Positions 46,354 through 59,262 of a stretch of DNA of 64,000 bases are shown one piece after another. Position 1 is the first letter of the stretch, and the number at the start of each line of letters is the position of its first letter. Where the stretch lies: assembly GCA_030141605.1 (NCBI GenBank), contig JAQGDQ010002367.1:558501-622500 (forward strand), read 5' to 3'. The translations under genes and the position numbers were made by a program. Below the pieces are notes generated by a model, which was given only the letters and a program-made list of their open reading frames with translations, ran no database searches and was not told the origin of the DNA. Origin of the DNA: Tubiluchus corallicola. Its lineage: Eukaryota; Priapulida; Priapulimorpha; Priapulimorphida; Tubiluchidae.

Positions 46354-49300
46354 ATGGAACCGTTTAAGGAACCATTGGAACGTAAACTAGTTGAAGATGT
46401 TTATAAAGAGCTGTTGCAGCCAAACTTAGACGGCTACGAATTTTTCGCCGATTATAATAAAGTGATGGTATACAGAAAATATCATGAGGTAAATTTAAAT
46501 TGAAGAAAACTTGGTTATCTATTATTTTAGTGCCTGGTCGCTCACGGTAGCCCTAAAAAAGGTGTCGTCTTTTCCGCCCACCCAAAATAGACAGGCTACA
46601 CAGTAAAGCAGAAGAGTAAGTTGGCGGGCGACAGGAAAGGTCGACATCAGGCGCATGGAAAAGATCAGTATTTTATGCCCAACTTTAGGGTCGACCCGAA
46701 GTAGCCGCATATTGTATCCTGACCGTTTGCAGAAGTCGTTTTTATTTTAGTGCTGCCACTTCTTATTGATTAAGTTCAGTTGTCCCAAAACGCTGACAGT
46801 TTTCATTTGCTTAGTCGCCTGAATGTGCTGAAATATAGATTATCCAAAAGTCTTACCAATAATAAAACAATTCAATAATGAATACACTAATAAATTGAAA
46901 TTATTGGGTCCCCATTTTCCAGTTGTTTGGCCGACCCAGGGCTCTGAAAAATATATTGCCCAATACTCTGTTATTAATATTAATTACAAAGCAATTTGGG
47001 TTGTTAGATGCTATTCAAATGCATGTACAGCCTTCGTCAGTAAAGACACACGTACTTTTTTATTTTGAATTGTAGGACTCTGGTCTGTATGAATACAAAG
47101 TCTATGGAGTAGTGCAGGATATAACCCCCGAAGAGTCAATAGAAGTTTATCTGGACACAGATTACAGGCTAGAGTGGGATAGCTATGCTGTTGGTAAGTG
47201 CTGGATAATGAAGCCAAAACGAACTTGGTGAAGTTAATGCAATGATAGGCACACAACATCTTCAGTTTAAATAAATGAAGTCACAGCGAGCACCATTCCT
47301 TGGTGTACACTCATACAGCATAATGAAATATATTTTTCTTAACATTCCATGTACATAAATCAAAATGAGAATGCTTGGTTCAGTCAAATTAAATCAAAAA
47401 GGACTTTTTAAACAAATTAAGCACCTCAAAGTCACATCACATAATGGTGCCTCAATTATGAGAAATGTGATACTCTCACGATTCTTGTCTAATAAATGTG
47501 TATTTACAGATCTTTATGAATTCAGAGATGGACTTCGGTCAGGCTTGTACTGGCAAGTGAAATACCCATTTCCACTATCAAACAGAGATGTATCTTTTTA
47601 TCATTATTAGATTTAACCATGTTTAAACTGTTTTTGTGAAAACCATGTGATAATACCCTGATTGTAGGCCTGTTACTGCCTCCTGTGGCTGTAATTAGAA
47701 TGAGAAAAACAACTAAAGTAAGTTATAGTTTGTTTATGTGGACAAAATGGCTTTATTATTTTGCATTTGTAAAGATTTGAATATGCAACTAAATTTCTTT
47801 AACATGTTCAAGTATACATACAAGCGAATATATGAAGAAGTTGATGTAAATGGAATACACATGCACATTATCATCAGCTATGGTGAAGCATTTTCCTCCG
47901 AACCTCCACGGCCAGGAATTGTGAGAGTGAATGAGTATAAACAGTATGTTGGTTATACCAGCTGGCAGGAGAATGGTCAAAGCGGAACTAAAGGTAAGCG
48001 GAATTTTTGTCAATCAAACTACGTTTGTTTAATGGAAAACTGTAACAATTGTCAGTCAACATCATAAAACTGCTTTTTACTGCCAAAATTGAGATGCTTT
48101 TATTCAATACCGATGTGAAGCCATCTAACAGAACTGGTACCTTTACTCTGAGCTTAGAGCATATTTGCAGCATATAAACCTACTGGCTGAAAGACAGAGT
48201 AGGCACTCATAACATAATATTCACTTCCTCTACAATCCATCTTATATTTCATAAAACGAAGACGTCCCTAGTTAATGATCATCCAATTAGTATTATCCGA
48301 ACCCCATATTTAGTCATATCTACTTATAAGACAAGTTCAGCATTTTTTTGGAATGGCAATATCTGGCAGCTGTCAGTTTCAGAAGAAAATGCTACGTTAA
48401 ATCCAATCTTAAATGTGTTTATACATTGAATTTTAACTCTGTAGACACATCCATGTAAATATAGACAAATTTCTGTTAATCTACGAGTGCCTAAGATAAA
48501 AACTCACAAGTAACAATTTGCTGTCTTAATTCTTCCACTGATCTTTTGAATTAAGATAAATATTTGAGAGATGGGCTGGCACGCATGTGTGTTGTATTTA
48601 AAATTTACATTAGAACTGTACGCCTCATAAGTGTTTCCATAAAGTGAGAGAAAATCTGTAGCGGGTAGCAACATCATTTCATGTTCATGAAAATACTGGA
48701 TCATAATTAATAATTGCTTTATTAGGTAAATATCACATTAGATCCCTAATGTGATCAACTAACTACCTAGGTTTTAATTTTTCAGCATTTTTTCAAACGT
48801 ATGAAAATCCAGGTGGTATGCTTCCTGTGTGGTTAATCAACTGGGCAGCAAAGGTATTTTTGTTGATTAATATCTGATGAGTAAACAGATTATTTTTGAC
48901 AGCCAGTTTATTATTTTTAGCAAATATGAATTACAATGATCTTTATGTAAATTAAAGGACAACCAGCTTATCATTTATAATGCACTATTGCTCGTACTGT
49001 TTACAATATTGGTGTTGTGAACTACTAACAGTATATCTACTAACAGATATTTCCGGATCAAAGTTATTAGGCTTTCCTGCAGCCGTTGCATGTACATTGA
49101 ATGTGTACATTATTAAACTTGCTCACATGATGTAAATTTCCAAAATTTTTCATTCACATCAACTTATTTATTTTTCTTCTGAAATATCTAAAATCAATTG
49201 TACTCTTTAGTATTACCTCAAACATTTTATTTATAGCTGTTTAGATAGCGCTATATGGAAACATTATTAACCTCAACTAAGGTATCATTCCAGGTGAAGA

Positions 49301-49467
49301 TAACCTAAGTGGAAAATAAAGCTTATGCTTTTATGCTTCAGCTAAGTTTGTGTCGTTCACATTATTATAACTTTTCTTTTCAGTTTGGATTGCCTAATTA
49401 CTTAAACACAGCAAATAAAGCTATTACGGAGTACAAATCTTACAAAGAGAGAAAGTTAAAACAATGA
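46354..49467 (+). CDS. PCTP: Phosphatidylcholine transfer protein-like START domain protein
   Basis: Six exons: 46354-46488, 47076-47193, 47510-47589, 47813-47993, 48786-48853 and 49384-49467, all GT-AG and in phase, 221 aa, against about 214 in human PC-TP. The whole protein is one START lipid-binding domain. Diagnostic segments are SGLYEYKVYGVVQDITP (47-63), Y-W-Q-V-K-Y-P-F-P-L-S-N-R-D (98-111), RVNEYKQ in the fourth exon and a stretch ending NPGGMLPVWLINWAAK (180-194) followed by G-L-P-N-Y-L. These match PC-TP more closely than StARD7 or StARD10 as I recall them. Known role: a soluble carrier that moves phosphatidylcholine between membranes and modulates lipid metabolism. No targeting signal is seen, so cytosolic. 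AATAAA lies at 49557-49562. A short duplication spans the stop codon. Upstream sequence shows no clear core promoter. Confidence 0.92.
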
Positions 49468-51149
49468 TCGAGTCTTACAAAGAGAGAAACAAGAGTGATC
49501 AACAAAAGTGGAGTTTTGGCCTGTATGTTATGTTTTACCAACTGCAAGTGATAAGTAATAAACTGTTGATATACAATTGCTTGTGAACTTTATGTGTGAA
49601 TTTTTTAGAATGCTTGTCTTGTTACTCAAAATATTTTTGCTGCATTTCTTTTTACGTTTTAGCCTAATTTGAAAGCTGCAGTGTGATAACCATTCTGTTA
49701 ATTACGATATGGCTTTATATGAAATTGTTATATATTTTATAAGGCATTGTTTAAAAATAAGCAAATTATTGATCTTCATTCAATTTATATATGTGACCTA
49801 TTTTACTAATAATCCATAGTGCTGTCAGACTAAAATAATTGACGGAAACTGTAAAAAATAAGATTATACAATATTTTCTGTCATATATCCTGTTACAATA
49901 TTCCTGTAATGCTTCATCAACTTGATAATTCAGACAATCTGTGATGTGTAGCCAAAGCAAGAAATAAAATTAACTAGCAGTTGCACCTATGTAGGTTTCT
50001 GAAAAAAACATCTATACTAAATTGAGCATGATCACAGTTACATGTTGTTAAACTGAAATGATCGGGAACGATCTTTCATAATAAAATTTCACGGTTGCCA
50101 CTGGCCAAGTTGTGCATAATGTAGCATAAAGATATCAATAGCTCGGTTTTGGGACAATATAGAAGAATAAAGACCATGAGCATATTCCTTTATTTTGTGC
50201 ATACTGTGAATGGATTACCTATGTAAAGGCACAACTGGCACATTTATAAAATTGTGTATTTATAGGACTTGCCTTAGGTACTTTTATTAAATGTTTTGAT
50301 ATACATGTAATTTAAGCTGTTGTTAAATTTAAATATTTTACTTTTTTAATAAAATTAATTTGAGAAACTGTATGCAAGTGAGATTACTGTATACTGTATA
50401 TATAGGTGATAGTAATTATGGTGCTTCGTAGATAGAAGTTTAGTTATCGCTTGAAGTATAACAGGCTAATCGAACAGGACTCTACCATTAAAAAATTTCA
50501 TAGCTGTAGCAGCCAGTACCAAAACACCTTCAGCGGAGTCCAAAAAATGTGTACAAAGCAGGTAAAACGCAAAGAATACTTCCTTTGTCAAAATGAAAAT
50601 GTATCTTTCTGAAATTTGCTTTATTTGTTCGTAAAAATGAAGAGTAAAATTCTTCCCTTTGTCTTTAGAATTTGCTTGCAGTGTGTTGTGTATTTGGAGC
50701 AAAGTTGTTTAATAAAATTGACAAAACATTATACAGAAATGCTCGTGTCTTGTCATCAATTGAACCATTTTTTTGTTTGAAACTAGAAACATTCTTCAGG
50801 GTCAACTTCAAGATCACAGTGTATAAAAGTAAAAATAACATCACACGTGGTTGAATAATTGTTGCTTGTGCCGTATGCATAGTCTCAGGTACACTATTTG
50901 TGCCAAACAAAAGCAGATCAACTGAACACAGATAGGACATTAATAAGTACTATTACAAATCTATATGATAATAAGCTTAGGATAATGTTTACATTTGATT
51001 GCAAAATTACAGTCAAAATATTGAAAAGGTATGCTGTTCAAGGCAACATTAGTTAGACCTAAACATTGCTAAGCTTTTTTAAGCATTACTTTTACTAATC
51101 AGCCACAGTGTCTTGGGAGTTGTTGATAGTGACTGCAGGTCACACTGAG
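49468..51149. other. Intergenic region between convergent PCTP and LRRC42 genes
   Basis: Contains the PCTP-like 3' UTR at its left and presumably the LRRC42 3' UTR at its right. Open frames at 49766-49960 and 50466-50940 have no recognisable domains or conserved codon pattern. Nothing else is evident. Confidence 0.5.
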
Positions 51150-54100
51150 TCAACTATTCAAAGAAGGTTTAACAAATGGCAGATAGGAAGCAAAAACCTG
51201 ATCAGAGGTGTCACATGAAAATGATCTTTTCCTTTTCCGATTTCTGTTCCCATGGTTTTCTTTTATTTGTGCACACTCACTACATGACTTACGGTGACAG
51301 TTAACGTTGTCCACTCTGACTAGAACAATTGGCTGTTTCTCATAGCTTTCTTCGGTAATTTGCTTTCCAACATTACCAAGGTCTAATTTATTTCTTCTAG
51401 AATCTGCAAAAGAATGAGTGTGAAAATTAAGACGTTTTTGACGTCAATGAATAAACTATATGCTGTTACAACTTATAAACTTAGCTTCTCTGGCCACAAT
51501 TTTTATTGACCAAAATTTTTATATTTATTAGAAACCATGTTAAGAATTGGCAAAATGTTATGAGTAGGCCTACAAAATGAAAAAAAAAACAAAGCAAACA
51601 GACTCAGTACATTTTTGTACTCTTTATAGAAGTGAGATGCTAGTAAATTCCATGTTTATGGTTCTATTCATTGAAAGACACAAAATAAATTACATTTTTC
51701 TTATCTTTGCAGCTAAAATATCATTGGCATCCCATGGACACACTTATTAACATGGGCACACCTATCAAAGAACACTTAAGATTATAATCAACTTACACCA
51801 TCGCCTGGCTGTACCATGAACATAAGCTTCTTGTTTGATGATGCTGTCATACCTTGACAGCCAAGATTCAACTAGATCCTTTGCCCATCCTTCATTGACA
51901 AATATTGCACTCTTATCAGCTGCATCACAACTTTTTAGACTCAAAGCACTTTTCAGACAATCTACTCCAATAACCTGAAAAGTTGAATGAAAAACATAAA
52001 TGATAAAACAAGAAAATGACTGACGCCTAGTGTCCTTGACCCCTTGATCATTGGTCAGAAGTCAAAACATTGCCATCGTTCTTCTACCCAGGGCTATAAG
52101 CCCTACAAGTTTCATGACCCCAGCTCACACACTTTTGACAAAACAACGAGGCACAAATAATAATAATAATAAACACGAAAAAATTCAGGAATGTTTGCAA
52201 TGGCAAATCTTGCTATTAAGAGTGCTTTTGTTTGCCAAACAGCTTTAAGATGCAAGATAGCAATGTCAGTTCCTTCCTTGCTCAAAAATGCTACCAATGA
52301 TTTTAATGTTAGTGGTTAGACAGATAACCTTTCTGCTTTTAAGTTATTTAAAGTATCAAAAAGATTCCTGTTTTGTATAAACAATCAAGTAAATACGTAC
52401 ACTTATACTTGTGCCAGTCAACTTTAAGCATGTTAGCTTCTCCCAAACAGTTAAGTATCTTACACACAAGTCAGTTAATCCTGCGTTGCCTAAAAAATCC
52501 ACAAGATATTCATTTATAGCATTATTGAAATTTCAGCAAGCCCCGAAATTTACGAAAAAATATCTATATAGAAAATTGTGGATGCACTGGTGCAAGATTA
52601 TAAAAATGCTTCTTCTTTTTTTATTACATATTGATATGTATCAGTCTAATAAAACAGAATATCAATATTTAGTATTCCTGTGTATTAAAATCTACTAAAG
52701 GAAAATCAGATTAAATCCCAAAACTGTATTAATTAAACACCAATTAAACTTGGTAGCATCATATTACCACATACCAGAAATGTATAGTAGCACCTTATAA
52801 TATACAGCTGGTCAGAGTAATAATAATAATGATGATGATGATGATAATAATAATAATAATCTTTTGGATGAACAATTAATATAACCTGAAAGAGCTGTAA
52901 ACAACAAACCTACAACTACATAACTTATATTATTATTACCCTGCTTTTACTCCAAATACCACATGCCAGGCATTCTTAAAACTTTCGGTATGAACTCAAG
53001 ACCTCCCAGATGGAAAGCAGACGCATTACCACTAGACTGTACCATCTGCAATGTTCTAATCTACCGGAATTTTCTAGTAAGCTACTAGTTTCTAATTCAA
53101 ATAACATGCTACATGTTAACTTAATAAAAAATTTAAAAAAATCTACAGCTAGTATGAAAGTCACGCATTGCCCATCTTGTATTACCCACAAACCACAGAC
53201 AAAACGATTAAGCTCCAGTATAGTCTTCCATACTTACTGCAAATATCTAAATATGTAATAGCACTTGGCCCAGAGTAGCCCATTCGCAAAGGAGTTGTTA
53301 GCTTTTGTATTCCTCTATCGCTCAGAGCAGTATCACAAAGGCACAAAGAAGTCAAACTGTAATATTATACATAATAGCAGAGTTAGCCAAATGTTCACAT
53401 ATGTATCCTTTTATTATTGATGCATTCTTCATTGCGACTACAGAAGTCTAAGTCTTCATACCCATTAGCCATTTTAGGCTTCATAAATAAACACTATAAT
53501 CGATCAAAAACATTCAGCATTTATTGCAATAAAAAAATCGCTTAACAAAAACAAAACTTAAGCTACTATGACAACAATTTTACTGTGAACAGACGCGTTA
53601 TTCACATAATTTACAGTTGAACCTTCGAAACGTACATACAGCAATGCATTTTTAATTTTATATTGCATTTCTAGGATTATTCCTTATCATATCAAGAACT
53701 TGAGAATATGTCTTGCCATTTCATAGTTGATATGTGAGTAATGATATCATGACTGTCCCCAAACTGACAACCTGCGACGTTGAGTTCTGTCAAATACTTG
53801 AATTCTGCCAACTGATCTAAATATTCATCTATTACAAGAAGACGTGAGCTGAGGTTCAATTTGCTGAAAAAAAGACAACCAAAATCTAAACAAAATGTTA
53901 GATAACCAGTGCAATGCATACATTAAACTTTTACAAACAAGAAAAGAAACACTTGTGCTATGTGTTTGGACTTGGTTCTCCGACTTGAATTTATATATCT
54001 AATTGCACATTTGCTAATTGCATGTGATACTCGGATTGTGAGTACTGGCCATATTGGAATTAGCCAAACGGGTTTCTCTATGGATTTCCTCAAAAAAAGA

Positions 54101-55415
54101 TAGAGGGGGGAGAAGTTTACAATTCCCCACACAATTTAAATGCACAAACCCTAACCCTTTCCTAACAATAACCCCAGATCATAATGCGCCAACATTTTTA
54201 AAGAAAATTACTAGAGTAGTGATGATACACAATTGCGGCTATACTGGAAAGTGAAAAAAATGGTCTCTGTCATAGTCTGCAGAATAGTCCACTGTTACTT
54301 TATGGTAAATTCTAACCTCCTACGATGAAGTTATAGGTACTGAAATCATGCCTTACCTTAACAACTGTTCTGCATATGCATCTGAAAATAATCGCAGACA
54401 TTTCTGGCATAGTTGGTCAGGACAGGACATTATTCCTGATTTGACGGCAACATTAAATATGTCCTTACCTGCCTAATATAACAATGTTTTGTAAATGAGA
54501 TTTAGAATAGGGGGCAATGTGAAAGTTTGTTATGGCAGTGAAAACTTACATCGAAAGCCAAATACCCAAAACAGCCTGCACTTTTTTGTAGCTGTAAGTA
54601 TGTAAGTTGAACTCATAAAGGAGATAAGCAAAATTATTAATCTGCTGAAATTTACCTATGCTGACAGAAAATAATAAAAAAATAATCTGGTAATACAACC
54701 TTTAATTTTTTCAAACATGGATGCAACTTAGTCTGGTGAACTAAGATACTTGAAACTAAAAGGCAATACGAAGGCATTAATTTCGCACAAACTTTCCTCT
54801 AAGTCTTCATTAATAATAGCCGTTTGGAATTTTATTATAATGTACACAAAAATAACAGATAAAAAAATGACAAAAACACTTCCAGTAAAGAGACTATTGC
54901 AAGCAGGAAATTACTGTCCCTGTCCAGCAAAGTTCTTACTGTGAAACAATGGAAAGCATCATCATCATCATAGTTCATTATGAAATTGTCACAGATCAAG
55001 CAGCTGCATAGCAAATTTATATACAAAAGCAAATTAGGAAGAAAGGTAAACTCAATCAAATACGTGATTTCTGTAAATTAACTGGTTTGCTATTTTTATC
55101 ACATGCTTCAATGACATCATCAAGTATACTCTCCAAGTGCCTATAACTGGTTTCCTTTCATTGATAAATGACCACCGATCAGCTCTTGCATGCACTCTAG
55201 TAAACATATATATATGCACAGAATAAATGTCAAAAATAAATAAGTGCAACTTAAAAAAATATCGACTGTAAGAGATTTAATTACAACGTTGCTCAACCTA
55301 CCCGATCAGGAAAGCCAATTAATGAGTCAATGTGAATGGCATTTAAACCAGCAAATTCAACTGCTGTTGAGTACAAGCTACAGGGACTGTATTTTACCTC
55401 CATTCTGTCAGACAT
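51150..55415 (-). CDS. LRRC42: Leucine-rich repeat-containing protein 42
   Basis: Seven minus-strand exons: 55302-55415 (exon may begin at 55429), 54357-54472, 53717-53863, 53238-53356, 52401-52489, 51797-51974 and 51150-51403, giving about 338 aa. The first exon contains NAIHIDSLIGFPDR, matching the D-H-I-D-S-L-I-G-F-P-E of human LRRC42. Then follow the repeats: LLVIDEYLDQLAEF, YLTELNVAGCQFGD, LTSLCLCDTALSDRG with Q-K-L-T-T-P-L-R, and LTDLCVRYLTVWEKLTCLKL. A segment with E-G-W-A-K and a basic C-terminal tail (RNRKRKR, a possible nuclear signal) complete it. All junctions keep frame, but the third exon seems to use a GC donor (TG/gcaaga). Human LRRC42 is about 428 aa, so either a further N-terminal exon is missed or this form is shorter; an in-frame stop precedes the ATG within its exon. 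Its molecular role is poorly known. Confidence 0.85.
52819..52860. repeat. (AAT)n/(ATG)n microsatellite
   Basis: A run of AAT, then ATG, then AAT trinucleotides in an LRRC42 intron. Confidence 0.85.
52986..53047 (-). mobile_element. tRNA-derived SINE fragment (Gly-like)
   Basis: On the minus strand GATGGTACAGTCTAGTGG resembles box A, GCTTTCCATC an anticodon loop with TCC, and GGTCTTGAGTTCATACC a weak box B. The arms do not pair fully. It lies in an LRRC42 intron, so it is best read as a decayed tRNA-derived SINE. Confidence 0.5.
54113..54172. mobile_element. End fragment of the telomere-repeat MITE family
   Basis: AAGTTTACAATTCCCCACAC, then ATTTAAATG, then CCCTAACCCTTTCC reproduces one end of the 4993-5170 element in inverted orientation. 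The other end is missing. It lies in an LRRC42 intron. Confidence 0.55.
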
Positions 55416-55429
55416 TTGGTCATTTCAAA

Positions 55430-57990
55430 CTGTAAAACAACTTGAAAAAACATATCGAGATACAGCTGATTGATAATTTGACTCTGCATTGAATATAACT
55501 TCAGCCTGTTTCTGAGAAATACGACACAATGTTGGAAAGTAAGTAAATGCAATTATGCAATTTATGGAAACATTGAAAAAGTATGCAGTTAATATTAACG
55601 AGTTAAAATATAGGTTATGGAACAATATTTAAGTAGCACACAGATATTGTTTACCTGGTAATTTGAAACGATACTGATTATGATATGACAACATGCATTT
55701 ATCATTAATGGCAAGAACCAGAAGTAAAGCTTGTCTGCACATCTGCATAATTGAAAAAAACGAACAAAAACAAGAGTATTAGGCAGTCTACAAAGGAACA
55801 AATTGTGTAAAATGAAATGACAGTAGAATAGAAATGACAGATAAACAAATGTTCAAAAAGACAGGAAGAGAGAGTTGGGAATATTCCATTAAGTGAGATC
55901 AGAAAGTGCTCTAGATTCTACTTGGGCACACAAGGTTATGATTGCTATGTCACACAGGAACAACATGTAAGTAGCAGACAGATATTGTTTACTTGCTGAT
56001 TTTGAAATGGTAAACATTATACTAGCTTTTTACATTGAGGGGTAATGAGTTTTACAGTTTAGGTCCCCTATAGCTAATGAAATGTTTTGCAATACAGTAT
56101 AATCCGCTTCTAACGAGTTTCAAGGGACTGTGAAAACGTGCTCACTTTAATGGAGTCTTGTTATAGCCGAGGTTAATTGTCTGAGAGTATACACAAGATT
56201 GAAATGAAACCTATAAGGTGGATTTAATGTCATGATAAAAAATATTTTCTTTTGAGACTGGCACAAGTTTCTTAACCTAGGATTACATCAATATTTTATG
56301 CAAATCCCTGCACAAAACCACTGTGGGAGTTGCTTTTCTAAGTTATACCACTGCTGTGATTCATTTTGTCATCTTCTGACAGCTGAGTGTGTTTTTAAGT
56401 GGGTTTACAGTATAGTTATTTAGCTGCGTCCCTGGATGTCTGATGGGTGGAAACTGAAAAACATGACTAGTTGTTATCAGTTTAATCGTAGTGTAGACAC
56501 CAACATGTCTGTTTTTTACTTAAATAGCTGTGCAAGTACAATATGATTTATGATTACGAACGTTTCTGCATGGACATATGTTAGCTAATAACTAAGCCTA
56601 CAATCTGAATATGATAGCTAGCCTATGTATGAATTGCTTAATGTAAAATCATTCGGAATTATTTAGTTTGCAAAACAGCACAGTTAATTTTTTACAAACT
56701 TGTTTATTTTTGCCTGGTTCACATTAAATTGCATCAGCTTTGTTCAAGAGGTTGCCTAGTTTTGAAAGGTATGTCATTATCAGTTACCAGGTGAAAACAC
56801 AAAAAATGCTGAAGTTTAGCAAAGGCTTCAACTGCATCACTCATTCTAACATGCTGACAAACTGGTAATTTTTCTGCATCTGAATCACTAGGCCCACTTC
56901 ATTTTGACTTTGTTACAATTACAGCAGCGCAACTGATGCAGGCCTACTAGGGCCGTCCGCAAGTGCTGTACTTGATACACATTGTTTTGTGCATGATCAG
57001 TAAATTAATCCCTACCGGATACGGTGACCTTTTTGTCATTGGCAAGTGGTGCCGATTTGCCATAGCCAATTATTTTGGAACTCGTGCTCATGTTACAATC
57101 ACGGGGCGGTAAAATTCCCTCATAGTAAGCAAGATCTTGTAATATCGTGCTCGCTGTAAGCAAGGTTTAAATACATTATTTAAGCCTAAGGTTAGATGGG
57201 ACTTTGAAAATTTATTTGTAAAAAAACCAGAGGCTCATTATAACAGGCCTCATCATAAGTAGATTATACTGCATTGGTTCTACAGTAATGGAGATGGTAG
57301 CCATTATATCTAGTAGTGTGTGATTTGACATTCTTAATTGCAGGATTCTTGAAGTATGTAGGGAGTAGATCACTGTTAGTTTTGTAAACAAAAACAGTAC
57401 AATATAAAAGCAAATTTTGCTAAAATATAAAATATAAATATAAATGTTACATAAAAACAAATTAATCATACAAAAATTTGTACTGTTTTGCTAAAGATGA
57501 AGAATAGATGTTACGTTACTCTTTATTTTCAATAAACTTTCAACACTCTAACCACTCTAATTGTTATACTTTTATCAGATCTTTTTGGCAAAGGTTTACT
57601 AATTATCATTGCCTTGCCACCCTATCACTCCATTTAGCTCAATAATTAACTATGTGTAGTTCTACATACTGAGAAGCTGAACAATGGTTAATGATGGCAG
57701 CTGTAAAAAAATTCTTGATACTGAAGGTTAAATGCTTTGAAAACATTGTAGTACAATACTTCTGTTTTTTTTTGATACCAGAACTAACATTTGTAGGTGG
57801 CGACACCAATACTGGATACATTTTTCTGAAACATAAAGTTTCCAGGCAAAAGAATGTGACATGATTTATTAAACAAAAAAAATTACAGTTAGTTAGTTTG
57901 CTTTCAACTGGTATTGATTTGCAGAAATTCGGGTTTCAAGAAGCCATAAAGTAACTTATTTCACTGAACGATGGAAAGTAATCTAATAAT
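55430..57990. other. Intergenic region between LRRC42 and COQ3
   Basis: No recognisable exons. Contains a local direct repeat (AGATATTGTTTAC motifs near 55645 and 55982), a mariner/Tigger-like element (56095-56410) and the COQ3 3' end, with a minus-strand AATAAA at 57865-57870. An LRRC42 upstream exon could be hidden here but was not found. Confidence 0.5.
56095..56410. mobile_element. Mariner/Tigger-like MITE, 316 bp
   Basis: The left end CAGTATAATCCGCTTCTAAC is typical of pogo/Tigger-type elements and is preceded by TA (56093-56094). The right end, read inverted, is CTGTAAACCCACTT and is followed by TA (56411-56412). No transposase is present. Confidence 0.6.
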
Positions 57991-58890
57991 TTATACGGGA
58001 CAATCTTCAGGAGTGACATCCTGGGACATGGGCTTAATGGCATGTATAGCATAATTAATACTACAATCACGAATCCATGACCAACGATTAATCAATGGAT
58101 TGTACATCATTCCATGCACAAGACGGACAATGCATCCATTAGTCTCAACCATCTTTTTCAGTTCAGACACAGAAACAAATTTTTCCCAATCATGTGTTCC
58201 AGGTGGTAAATAGTTCAGCATTTCCGCCAACTGAACAGCAAAAACTTTTGACAAAAATGTTCGATTGACAGTTGTAAAAAACAGTGACCCGCCAGGCTTT
58301 ATAAGGTCACAGCAAGACTGAACGAAATAATCCTGTTCTCGAACATGTTCCACTACTTCAGATGCTACAACAGCATCAAAAGATTCTGGAAGTTCTTCTG
58401 CTAATATTTCGGCAGTGCTATGTTGATACTGAATTCTATTAAAAATTGATGGATCAAACTGTGCATGATAATTTGCAGCAGTAATGCTATCCTCGACTGC
58501 ATCCAATCCAGTGACTGAAGCGCCTAGTCTTGCCAATGGTTCTGTAAGAATGCCAGCCCCACAACCAACATCTACAATAGCTAAATCTTTTAAAGGCTGA
58601 GACGGAAATTTTGGCATTGAGCCACTTAACACACCATCTCTTATTAATGGCACTCTTAGTCTGTTCATAGAATGCAAAGCCCGTAAAGAGCCATTTTCGT
58701 CCCACCAATTCTCAGAAAGTTTCCTAAAGTTGCGTAATTCAGCATCATCAGTAGTTAACTTTTGGTCATCAAAGGTGAAATATTTTGCTGATGTGCAAAA
58801 ACAAAATAAATTAGTTTTTGGAAATTGCAAGTGTCTAAAAAACAACTTCACACAGCACGAAAAACGAAATGCCTTTGATGTGTGAATCAT
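57991..58890 (-). CDS. COQ3: Ubiquinone biosynthesis O-methyltransferase, mitochondrial (intronless)
   Basis: One uninterrupted minus-strand frame of 299 aa. The N-terminus is basic and aromatic without acidic residues for about 38 residues, fitting a mitochondrial presequence. The SAM-binding core shows motif I V-D-V-G-C-G-A-G (106-113), an acidic end of strand 2 (G-L-D, 128-130), and FDAVVASEVVEHV (171-183), then L-I-K-P-G-G (196-201) and TTVNRTF (206-212). N-W-W-D-E-N-G near residue 61 and the motif H-D-W-E-K-F-V at 233-239 are typical of COQ3/UbiG. The enzyme carries out both O-methylation steps in coenzyme Q synthesis in the inner-membrane COQ complex. Human COQ3 is about 369 aa and has several introns, so the single exon here is unusual and could mean a retrogene or lineage-specific intron loss; the frame is intact and looks functional. 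Confidence 0.93.
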   Translation of the reverse strand: MIHTSKAFRFSCCVKLFFRHLQFPKTNLFCFCTSAKYFTFDDQKLTTDDAELRNFRKLSENWWDENGSLRALHSMNRLRVPLIRDGVLSGSMPKFPSQPLKDLAIVDVGCGAGILTEPLARLGASVTGLDAVEDSITAANYHAQFDPSIFNRIQYQHSTAEILAEELPESFDAVVASEVVEHVREQDYFVQSCCDLIKPGGSLFFTTVNRTFLSKVFAVQLAEMLNYLPPGTHDWEKFVSVSELKKMVETNGCIVRLVHGMMYNPLINRWSWIRDCSINYAIHAIKPMSQDVTPEDCPV

Positions 58891-59262
58891 ATTTACTTCA
58901 ATTCTTTACTTAAGCGCTGTTCAGAAATACACCTGTCAAACGAAACGAAGCAAAAATAAATTTATCACATTGTAACAGCATTATGGTAAAAAGGGCTCCT
59001 GAAGATATCGGTAACCAAATTCAATGGTAATAGCTTCTGGCCAAGCAATCAGATAATGCTTTCATCATCAAACTATACAGATCATGAAACTCAGTCACTC
59101 CAGAAACTTAAAATGTCACCATATACAAGTCGAAATAAAAAACCGATTGTGCGATTGAATTACACGTCTACGTTCAGCATAAATAGACAAATTCATAATA
59201 ATCAAAACACAACTTACATGACATTAAATTACAAATTCTTTAGGAAACTTATAATTACATGT

